In this document: one piece after another, positions 10,347 through 19,491 of the stretch
How positions within the stretch are numbered: the stretch's first letter is position 1
Layout: each line of letters begins with the position of its first letter
Assembly: GCA_000827325.1 (NCBI GenBank)
Contig: KN832889.1
Location: forward strand, 468,030 to 532,029
DNA: 64,000 nucleotides
Source: Oidiodendron maius Zn
Taxonomy: Eukaryota; Ascomycota; Leotiomycetes; Myxotrichaceae
Reading direction: 5' to 3'
Position numbers and translations under genes: made by a program
The notes under the pieces: model-generated
What the model saw: only the letters and a program-made list of their open reading frames with translations
Databases searched by the model: none
Told to the model about the DNA's origin: nothing

Positions 10347-11939
10347 ATGTTACAACTTGCTGTTAATCAAAACCTATGGAGCTTGCTCGCCGTTGCTCCC
10401 TTGCTTCATATAGTTTATAAGGTAAATAAACCCATTGAATGAAAATTCCAATCATAACATGTACATTAGATCATTTATGCATTTGCATTTTCACCAGTCC
10501 GGCATGTACCTGGCCCCTGGCTGTCACGTGTGACCCGATTCCCCCTGCTCTACGCTACTCTTAAACTACAACGGACAGCATACGCAGATAACCTCCTCAA
10601 AAGATACGGTCCGCTAGTTGTCATAGCCCCTGATCAGGTACACACCTGTGACCAAAAGGCCATGAAGATCATTTACGATCGGACGTCTATCAAGACCCAT
10701 TTCTACGAAGGTATGGGTTCCTGGAAAGGAGTCACCGTGACCCTCGGATTCAAGACCTACTCTGAAGCAGCACCCAGTCGGAACTATCTCATTCAGTGTT
10801 TCCAAAATCGTAACCTATCCATCCTAGTTCAAAATCTTCAGATGCATTGTCAACGATTTGTGGATATGCTAAAGAAGAAGTCAAAATCCGGCGAGAGCAC
10901 AGACGGTGTGTATTGGTTCCGCCTGTTGGCCCTAGATATTGTGAGTGATGTTCTATGGGGTGAAGAGAAAAGTCTTCTCCTTAATACTGGTGATCATGGC
11001 TCGGCATTTCTGCGCCGGTTTCACGCCTTTAGCAAATGGAATGCGCTGAAGAGTTTTATACCTGGAGCTGATTTCTACGTCCGCAACTTCGGCAGCCTGG
11101 AGTGGAAAACTCTCCGAACAGATTGTAGCGAAATGGATGTTTCCGCACGTGATGCTTTGGATCGGTGGAAGAATCGCGGCGAGCAGAGTCACGACCGTGA
11201 TGTCTTATCTATGCTTCTAGGAATGGGTCAAAAAGATAAGACGTGGGCGGTGCCTATCGACGATATGCCCGCCTACATGGTTGAAATGATGGCAGCCGGG
11301 TCGTCCACGTCTTCACATACAGCTGCATTCATTTGCTGGGCACTTATGCGTCACCCTGAGGCGCAAAAAACTTTACGCCAAGAGCTTTTTGAAGCTTCAC
11401 CAGATATCAATGCTCTGAATATGGAGAATACGGCGCCCTTACCATTTTTAGAAGCAGTCATTAAAGAGACAATGAGACTGTGGCCAATGATTCCTGGTCC
11501 GTTGGAGCGTCATCTTGGTAAGTCAATTACGGTGAATGGCATGGAAGTGCCTCCAGGGGTAATCGCATCTACATCAGCGTACACTCAAGGTCGACTTGAG
11601 AGTGTATACCCTGCTGCGGAGAAATTTCGCCCAGAGCGGTGGTTCAATGAGACGGAAGACATGAAGACCAACTGGATTCCCTTCGGAACAGGATCACGAG
11701 CATGTCCGGGTTCAAATTTGGTATTAACCGAATTACGGTATATTGTTCACATGTAATTTCTCTAACTCAATAAAACGTCCCGAGGCTCATCATGTCGCAG
11801 GATATTTCGAAGTTTCAAGGTATTGCCGCCACCTTCAGATCAAGATATTGATCTCGAGTTAAAGGACGTTTTTGCAGCAGTGACCACAACTGGGCATTGC
11901 TGGGTGAAGTTTGTTAGTGAGACTGACGTCGTGTGGTAA
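10347..11939 (+). CDS. Cytochrome P450 monooxygenase
   Basis: Exons 10347-10421, 10470-11737 and 11801-11939 give 493 residues. The short first exon encodes a hydrophobic anchor (LLAVAPLLHIVYK), and exon 2 continues with the proline hinge VRHVPGPW. The I-helix oxygen-binding segment is AAGSSTSSHT, the K-helix ExxR is ETMR, the PERF-like motif is RPERW, and the heme-Cys motif is FGTGSRACPG. The last exon supplies the usual C-terminal strand (IFRSFKVLPP). It is an ER-membrane haem monooxygenase needing a P450 reductase. The CYP family was not determined. With the extradiol dioxygenase nearby, hydroxylation or demethylation toward a catechol is plausible but unproven. Introns are 48 and 63 nt. 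Confidence 0.9.
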
Positions 11940-12459
11940 TCCTTAAGATCGTTTCAAAGTTGATATATTCACAATTGGTAGTTGGATTGAAAAGCAATCC
12001 CGGGCCACGAGATTATTCTGTAAACGGAGTACTGATCGACAACTGAACCTCCAAGTTACAAGAATAGCATTTTGTAAAATTAGATGCTCAAGTATCTCAT
12101 CATTATTTGGATTACGAAGTGCGTACACGAACTTAAAATGAGATGACAATACTAGCCGAATAGTTTCAAAGCTGTCAATGAAACTGAACTTAAGTGTGTG
12201 CAAAAGCAATAATATCAGAATCCCTCCCCGTCACTAGATTTATATGGCATCTTCTTCGTTATAGCTTATTAATACTAGTCTTTAAGGGTTTAGGCGGGTC
12301 ATCATAGCAGAAACAAAAGTTTGATCAAACGTCCAATCTCAGGTTTGTAAAGGTAGCTTCTTGCTATGTCATTCCTGTTAACTGCACAACTATTCAATTT
12401 CAACTTGGAAAACATTAAATAGAACAAGCAATACATGATTTATTACATGCGTATTCGAG
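11940..12459. other. Intergenic between convergent genes
   Basis: 520 bp between the P450 stop and the extradiol dioxygenase stop. No coding signal or RNA recognised. Confidence 0.5.
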
Positions 12460-13501
12460 TCAAAACACCTTTGGCACCGAAGGTCCCCAAACAGCTAATG
12501 CTTTTGGTCCAGCTTGTACATGAGTAACAGGTGTATCCTTATTGACGAGGTCACCATCGGCATAATGCTCGAGGATGAAATTGGATGGATCGAACCAATA
12601 GTCGAAGATCTGACTACCCAAAACATGCTAGTTAAGCTGTCAGAATACGTTCATATCATCTTCCATACGAATTATAATTCTGAAATCAACTTACCCTTCC
12701 AACACCCCAGCAAAGTGGATATCCTTGAGCAACAAGATAATCATGACCAAGTTGCTGGACATCGAAGTCGTGGACTTCGAATGCCGAGTGTGCTACTGAG
12801 CACTTCTGTTCTGGGGCTGCCGGCTTGAAGAAGAAAGAGTGGTGGTCCGTGTACTTCTCTTTGTGATCAATATGAAAGAAACAGGTGATAGGCGTCTTAT
12901 CTTTATAGACAATGTCTGATGGCGTGAGAGTTAAATTCTGCGTATACCAGTCGAACATCGTCTGATATCCACCCTCGCTATATGTAACACCATAATGACC
13001 CCATCTGTAGACAGGTGCAGGGCCAGGAGCAAAACGATGAAATTTTCCAAGGCGAGGCTTTTCATCTTCATAGTTGACGACCAACTTCTCGAGTGGAGCA
13101 GTAGGCTGACCCGGAGCTGCATTTTCGGTTTGCCCACATACTAGCTGTACGTGATGCCCTTCAGGGTCACACAATGTCACGACTTCACCATTCCCTGGTG
13201 CATCTAACTTCTGAATTGGCGTTGCGTCAGGAAGTTGTTCCGCGCGTTCAAGCTCCCGACGATCTTCGACAACGTATGCTGCCCCGCCGAACTCGGATTG
13301 GCCACTCTTGCTTCTCCGAGCCACATAACAATAAGGCTCTGTTCCATATCCTTTGAAGTATATGGCCTCTTCTGTTTCTTTTGCAATAACCAAACCGAAA
13401 TCAAGGAGGAACTTTCGTGACTTTTCCAAGTCAGCATGGAAGTAAGTCACATACGCTGTCTTTACTAGACGAATCCGCTTGTCGTCAACCATTTCAGGCA
13501 T
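12460..13501 (-). CDS. Type I extradiol (catechol 2,3-type) dioxygenase, VOC fold
   Basis: Exons 13501-12695 and 12627-12460, with a 67-nt intron, give 324 residues. Two vicinal-oxygen-chelate (glyoxalase/bleomycin-resistance) domains are visible: the N-terminal one begins LVKTAYVTYFHADLEKS, and the C-terminal catalytic one begins near WGHYGVTY. The expected iron ligands are present as His in WGHYGV, His in VAHSAFEV, and Glu in ILEHYADGD, the last lying in exon 2. The family inserts O2 next to a catechol diol (meta cleavage). Fungi mostly cleave catechols by intradiol enzymes, so this is a notable enzyme. It is divergent from the bicupin gene. Substrate specificity is unknown. Confidence 0.88.
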
Positions 13502-14171
13502 TCTTTCTGTTTTGGAGACCTGCTATTGCCAGCACTCTTGGTTGAGCTGCATATATCTTGAGGGCTTCATGCAAACCCCTGGCATTCGTTGTGGCTGAAA
13601 TCGCAAGCGAAATACGTGGTCGGATCAAGTGGCAGTGGACTGTCGGATCTCGGAGGCTGGTGGCATCCCAAATACCGTCCCGCAACTTGCAACAACATCC
13701 CGGTAGCCGGTTTAGTCCCTTGCATTACTAAACTCGCGTTAAGTTATTGATTTTCATATATTTCACAATCTACTAATAATAACTTCCGACAAAGGGATAC
13801 GCCTCACACTCCTAAGATCGGGAAAAGTGGTATTACGGGCACGCACATAGGATAAACCGAACTACCGCCGGATCAGCTAATATTACAGGCAGTTAACCAA
13901 TTTCGCAACATTATTTACGGCCTCCCTTCTGAACAATTGGAGTTTTGAAATGCCCCCCTTACAAACCTAATTTACGTGAAATTGTAACTTTTAATGCCAG
14001 AAGCCCTCGAGCCTGACTGCGCTGAAAGACCCAGAATTTGAATTTCAGTCTATTAAACCAATCTTCTTATTAGGACAAGAAAGGGGAAATCTGTTCAACT
14101 CGTCCTCAGTCTCACCAGATCACCATACTGTCAATCAAACTCAGTATCTGGGTGCTGCGCAGTCATTCAAT
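13502..14171. promoter_or_regulatory. Shared promoter of extradiol dioxygenase and bicupin gene
   Basis: A 670-bp divergent region with four TCGGA/TCCGA pentamers: 13620, 13643, 13650 and 13785. CGGATC occurs three times (13621, 13644, 13869). This is the densest stretch of the pentamer in the cluster. Role as operator for the cluster regulator is inference. Confidence 0.5.
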
Positions 14172-15218
14172 ATGGTCAGGACGGCAAAACCTTTCGTTAC
14201 AAATCACGATGACTCGCCAGCATATTGGCAAATTGGTAACCTATGGCAAGTAATGGCGACTGGAGTGCAGACCGACAATGCTTTCTGCCTTCTAGATCAA
14301 GTGGTATTTGCTGACGGAGGCGGACCCGTCACACACACTCACACACAGGATGAGGGTATGTTCGTTATTACGGGCCAATGTACTTTCAATGCTGGAGGCC
14401 ACCAAGGTCTTGTGGGCACCCCAGGCACGTTCGTTGCCATCCCTGGCGATACAGAACACTCCTTCACTGTTGACAAGCCGGATACTCATATCCTCAATTT
14501 CTATCTCCCTGCTGGATTTGAACAGCTTCTCATTGGCGTCTCGCACCCCGCTAAGGAGCGTAAGCCACCGCCAAGGGAGTTGCTCGAAGAGATGCTGCCT
14601 CCGCCATGGCTAGCTGACAAGCTTTCGGAAGACTACGGCGAAACCTCTATTCTCGGTAATCCTTTCGTCGACAGACCGGATCCTGCGAAAATGCTAACAA
14701 AACCCACGCCTGGTGCGACATTGTTTCCATTCATTTCGAACTCAAACAATCTAGAGAGTTACACCGCTTTGGGGGGGTGTTGGACGATCCTGGCAAGTGG
14801 AGAGCAGACAGGAGGCAGTTATACTTTGCTTGAAGTGAGATTTCGAAAAGGATTAGTAATTGAACCTCGTATCTATAAGGATAAAGACGAATTATTCTAT
14901 ATCTTTGAGGGAAATATGACATTTCTCTTAGGCGATAAGGTGTTGCCAGCTACCAAAGGCTCATTGGTATATATACCATCAACTACAGTCTACAGTGCCA
15001 AAGTTGAGTCGGAGGGAGCTCATTGTCTGAATATTCATACAAGAAGTGGCTTTGACGAATATATCAAATACATTGGCACTCCCGGTAAAGACCAGCAGCG
15101 AGTTGCGCCAAAGGAAGATTTCGTTGAGAAGAGTGTTGACGCGGGTGCCCGTTCGCGACTCCTGAGGAAGATTGGTTTACAAGAACTGATGGTTGGTCAG
15201 TTTTTACAGTCTATATAA
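14172..15218 (+). CDS. Bicupin dioxygenase (quercetinase-like)
   Basis: 348 residues, one exon. The N-terminal cupin (residues ~45-115) carries the metal motif H-x-H-x5-E in THTHTQDEGMF, with a later His in GDTEHSFTV, so it can bind a metal as in quercetin 2,3-dioxygenase-like bicupins. The C-terminal cupin (~210-310) keeps the fold (LLEVRFRKG, LFYIFEGNMTF) but has Arg and Tyr in IEPRIYKDKDE where histidines are expected, so its metal site looks lost. It probably cleaves an aromatic or enolic ring with O2. It sits divergently next to the extradiol enzyme, suggesting two oxidative ring-opening steps; the substrate is unknown. Confidence 0.82.
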   Translation: MVRTAKPFVTNHDDSPAYWQIGNLWQVMATGVQTDNAFCLLDQVVFADGGGPVTHTHTQDEGMFVITGQCTFNAGGHQGLVGTPGTFVAIPGDTEHSFTVDKPDTHILNFYLPAGFEQLLIGVSHPAKERKPPPRELLEEMLPPPWLADKLSEDYGETSILGNPFVDRPDPAKMLTKPTPGATLFPFISNSNNLESYTALGGCWTILASGEQTGGSYTLLEVRFRKGLVIEPRIYKDKDELFYIFEGNMTFLLGDKVLPATKGSLVYIPSTTVYSAKVESEGAHCLNIHTRSGFDEYIKYIGTPGKDQQRVAPKEDFVEKSVDAGARSRLLRKIGLQELMVGQFLQSI

Positions 15219-16192
15219 TAGTATTGTATCTAGGATTGGGACATGTATGTGTTTTTCCACATGATGCAAGGCATATAGCAGGAATGAACATTTTTTGCTG
15301 TTTGTCCAGGCTAATCACATCAATCTGCATGCCCACCAAGTGACAGTGCAAGTAACCCCTCGCCGCTTTTCTCGCCCTCGCCTCACCCACCCTTCACGCG
15401 CAGTCTCCACCACCTCGCCTCTGCTCACCACCCCCTAGCAGCTCGAAATCCTTAGTCACCCTTTATGAGGGTCCTATCCTGGTAGCACTGTTAAGAATAT
15501 CAACTCCTGGCGAGCAGGATCAGACAGAACGGGCCCCCGGTAATCAGAATAAGCTCCCTATTGCCAGAATAGCTTAACACCCTACCTCCACTGTATTTAA
15601 GGAAGACTGGATTTGGTTTTCTAATATATTTTTTATTTAGCTATTACAGCCCTTCAACTTTTAAACCACTTTCCTTATCCTCTTTTCACTATTTATCTTC
15701 CTCTCAAGTTCTATATTCTCAAAGAACTTCTTTCTTTAGTATTATAGCTTCTGCAGTTTAGTTAGCTTTATACTATCCTTATAGAGCTTCTTTCTATATA
15801 TTTTTTCTTTCCCTCTTTACAGCTCTAGGAGCTTTTGGTTATAGATATGAAGAATATACAAGATATGTACTGATCTATACGCTCCACGTCTGTATAAGTC
15901 ACCTAATGTCCGTACAGACTGATCAGCGGTCTGTAGGCTCGCCTACATAGCGTCTTGCAGGCTATTTAAGCCAGACTTTCTTCCTGCATTCTAAACCTCA
16001 TTTAGTTTAATGACTAAACCCAAAATAATCATTAACTGAGTGATATTATTATAGACAGAATCTATAAGTTAAACTGATAGCTATGCTATATATTTATGTG
16101 GTAGGGATATAAGGTCCCTGGACTATAAAGTCTTTCCGGCATGTATGGTTTTCCGATATGTAGAGATAGACGTTACTACCCTTCTCAACCAG
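15219..16192. other. Intergenic, possible mobile-element debris
   Basis: 974 bp without a coding frame. The left third is C-rich (15350-15440), then pyrimidine-rich AT sequence runs to about 16100. A TATA-like TATTTAAGG (15595) followed by long T/C tracts resembles LTR or other mobile-element remains, but no terminal repeats or coding relics were identified. Confidence 0.3.
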
Positions 16193-16777
16193 TTAATAAC
16201 TTCCACCATAATGTGGTCTCTCCCATCTTGCCTCCTTCTTCTTCTCCTCAGGCTCACTCCGATCATCAAAATACTGCACTCTCTTCTCCTCAGTGAGAAC
16301 ACGTAGATCGAAATCCTCTCTAAAATCAATCGTAGTCCCATTAACTGAAACATACGGTCTCGTATCATTCCCTCCATCCCACTTCGCGCGCCAAACTTCT
16401 CTCTTCCCTTCTTTTTTATCATCTAGCTCTACAATATCGGTTTCGCCCACGCCACTAAACGTAAAGCATCGCACTCCACATTTTGGACAGAAGTAGAAGT
16501 TCCGTTTCTTATCGTAACATTGGTAGGTACTCAATTTATGATCTGGATTAAGTGGTGAAAGGAGCATGAAATCGTCTCGAGGATTAGCCGGATGAACGTG
16601 GAACATGTTCATTTTGTAACACGTGCTACAGTTACAGCGGTAGACTTCTTGTTGGTCTTGTTGTGGTGGATGAGACGACGAGAATGGATGTGGAAGGGTG
16701 AGGAAGACGATGTACTGCGTCAATCCGCAGTGACAGGATCCGTGGCATGCTTGTCTCTTTGGCGCTGTTTCTGCCAT
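16193..16777 (-). CDS. GFA/CENP-V-fold zinc protein
   Basis: The call starts at the internal ATG (MAETAPKR), giving 194 residues; the frame stays open 45 codons further upstream to 16912, but that part has no family resemblance. Zinc ligands are grouped as CHGSCHCG near the N-terminus, CNCSTC at ~50, and FCPKCGVRCF at ~100, the pattern of glutathione-dependent formaldehyde-activating (GFA) and CENP-V proteins. The C-terminal ~60 residues are charged (Lys/Glu/Arg-rich). The family binds S-hydroxymethyl adducts or is of unknown activity; no specific substrate can be assigned. It has no obvious operon-like partner. Confidence 0.8.
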   Translation of the reverse strand: MAETAPKRQACHGSCHCGLTQYIVFLTLPHPFSSSHPPQQDQQEVYRCNCSTCYKMNMFHVHPANPRDDFMLLSPLNPDHKLSTYQCYDKKRNFYFCPKCGVRCFTFSGVGETDIVELDDKKEGKREVWRAKWDGGNDTRPYVSVNGTTIDFREDFDLRVLTEEKRVQYFDDRSEPEEKKKEARWERPHYGGSY

Positions 16778-17718
16778 CTTGTGAAATGAGAGGTCTTGGA
16801 GTGAAGTCCTGATCTGAAGCGACGAATTGTCTGATTTAATGTACAGTCGTTCCCGGAAGTGGTCAACAGTGGGGACATACGGCCAACTTTCTTTCATTGG
16901 CGCTAAGGGCATCCCCTAGTTTGCATTTTATTTGCGATTTTCGAGCCTGGATTAACTACGCCAGGCATCAACATTACATATTTTCGGATGTATGGTTTCG
17001 CTAGCCCTGAGTCGCTTTATGCAAAGACCATTTCCTACATACTGGTGGAGGTCTTAAAGCTCGGATATCACCCTTTTATACATATTAGAGATGGTAAGAG
17101 TTCGGTGGTGGCGCTACAATAGAAGAACCTTATTGTGTTATAACAAGAGACTCTTTGCGAATTAGGCATAAGGGCGACAATGCGAACGTGATTTTCTAGT
17201 GGGTGTAATTTATGGTGTCTAGGAGTGGCCACAGATGATTATTTACAAAACATTATAGGAGGTATTGAGGTGTGCGTAGGTTTTGAGATGCTTGAAGTCA
17301 AAGTACCTATCATTTTTTCTAGGGGTTTCCGGCACACAGGGATGGACGTTAGTGTACACTTAACAACCATTTTTAGCAAGACTCGAACATAGAAACTAAT
17401 ACAAGTATTATTAATGAAATTAAATAATTATAAAAGGCGCATTAAATTTAATAAATAAAAGCAACATGTAATGCTTATTCAAATTCTAAATTAGCAAGAT
17501 TAAAGGGCTAGGGCGAGTTAAGAGAACTGCCAATTACGATTTTTGTTATTACAAAGGGGATGTAGTTTTGTTGGAAAGTGAAGGGGTGAGTTTTGGCTAT
17601 TAAACGGCGTTTTGGCTAATTTCAATGTCCTAGTACTGTATCTAGTAAGAAACTCGTCTCTGCCGCCCATTCCTGCACAAGCAGTGCCACTCCGACTTCT
17701 CCAAACAGCAATTTCCAT
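16778..17718. other. Intergenic, AT-rich with transposon-end-like sequence
   Basis: 941 bp. 17390-17480 is very AT-rich. The right part (about 17590-17640) ends TCCTAGTACTGTA, which resembles the terminal repeat of Tc1/mariner-class elements, but no matching inverted end was found to its left. It may be a truncated element. Confidence 0.3.
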
Positions 17719-19491
17719 CTACTCATCGTCGTTGATATCGATGACCGTCTGCTTCCATTTGCGAGCCTGGACACGACGCTGGAACAAAATGTCGATCTCA
17801 CGGAAGGACCTGTGCTTCATCTCTGGAATCCAGATCCAAGCCATGACGGTGCAGATAAAGGCGGTGCCAGCCCAGACGTAGCCGCTCTTGCCGCCCAGGT
17901 TCCACTTATCAGTGTTGAGCATGTAGCTGGCAAGGAAGATGCAAGGAATATTGACCAAGTAGTAGGCACCTCGTCCGACACCAGTTGTTAGAGGCCTGAG
18001 ACGAACGGAAGATGTCTCGCCGATGATGACCCATGAGGCAGGGGCGGGTCCCAAGCAGAACAGGACGGAGACGATCAAGCCAAGTGATGCTTGTGCATTG
18101 CTAGACGCATTACTCTTGCCAACTGAAGCCGCAATACCGAGCGCGACCAAGAATGCACAGCTGATGAATTGACCGTAGACATAGATGGTGCGTCGGCCGA
18201 GGTATGTGGTGAAGACCCAAGAGATCATGACCATGATCCACTGGAGGGCAGAAGTGATGAGACCAAGTGCAAATGCGGTGTTGTCTGCCATGCCGGCCTC
18301 TGAGCTGGTGTTAGTCTGCTATGAGAGGTTGCAGGAAATGGTTGGACTCACGTTTGAAAAAGAAAACCGCTTGGTTAGCGATGAGATTGCCCGTCAGATT
18401 CTGAGATGCGTACACACCGCACACAATCAATGTGCGGTAACGATCGGTACCTTTCCACAGTTCAATGAGACTGGGCTTCTTCTCGGTCTTCTCAAGCTCG
18501 ATCGTGCGACGCATCATTGCGACTGCGTCAGCGGGATTATCATTTGCACTCGCGCGCCCAAGGCGTTTGACAACCTTCTCTGCCTCAGCCAGACGGCCCT
18601 TTCGTACGAGCCACCAGGGTGATTCAGGCGCAATGTAGAGTAGGATAGCGAGAGGAGTAGGAAACATCCACTGGAGTGCAATGGGAATCCTGGTATGACG
18701 GTTAGTACAGTGCCCCTCGGTGGCGTCTATGGGAGCGGACGAACCTGTACGCATCGGGGCTATCCTTGGATTGGTAGTGGTAAGTGATACCGCCGACAAT
18801 GATCGACCCAATAGCCCAGAACATCTGCAACATCTGCGTCGCTGGAGCTCTCAATCTCAGTGGCACAATTTCGGCACAGTAGGCGGGTGCATTGGCGATG
18901 AAAATGCCCCACGGGATGCCTTCCAGGATCTGGGCCGCGAAAAACATGCCCTGGCTGTTGCCGAAATAGAAAATGAAGATGAAGGCGTTCAAGAACATGA
19001 GACCGCCAATGGTTGCCCATCGATATCCAATCCAACTGGTAATGGGACCTGCGATGAAGACACCGATGAAGGCACCGACTGGTCCGCTACACTGGAATGC
19101 TGACTGCCATGAAGCTACGATGATATATTCCCCTGAATTGGGGCTGAGTACACCGAAATCACGGGTGAATCGAGCTGTGGCTATGAACTGTCCCATCAAA
19201 AAAACACAGTACGACTCCATGATCTATCGCAGCGTTAGAGAAATGATCTGCCTCTCATGGGCAAGAGCTTACAATGGTGCATGACATGACTAATGCCCAC
19301 CAACTGGCAGCGGGATAGGCCTTGACAGCCTCGAGCACAGTCATATTATGTTCGATCTGCTCGGCATCGATGGCGCCCGTTCTGTCGTAGTCGACCTTCT
19401 CGTGGACATCGTAGACAGGGCCGCCCGTGGAGCTGGGCTGCGCCTCGACCTCCGACGCCTCGATCGGCTTCTCTGTGATATCGTTATTCAT
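17719..19491 (-). CDS. MFS sugar transporter (maltose/hexose permease-like)
   Basis: Exons 19491-19273, 19223-18745, 18689-18352 and 18299-17719 give 538 residues; introns are 49, 55 and 52 nt. The start MNNDITEK follows the usual short acidic cytoplasmic tail; an in-frame ATG at 19539 would add 16 residues. Sugar-porter features include SWIGYRW between TM2 and TM3, PESPWWLVRKGRLAEAEKVVKRL in the central loop, YLGRRTIYVYG after TM8 and PEMKHRSFREIDILF at the end. The pattern is that of fungal alpha-glucoside/maltose permeases, proton symporters of the plasma membrane. No sugar-metabolism partner is adjacent. Confidence 0.9.

Noticed and set aside
10530-11756. N-terminally truncated P450 starting at a GTG
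   Set aside because: The frame is open further upstream through VRHVPGPW, and a short first exon at 10347 supplies the membrane anchor.
17590-17645. Tc1/mariner terminal repeat
   Set aside because: Only one end was seen, with no inverted partner or transposase, so no element is called.
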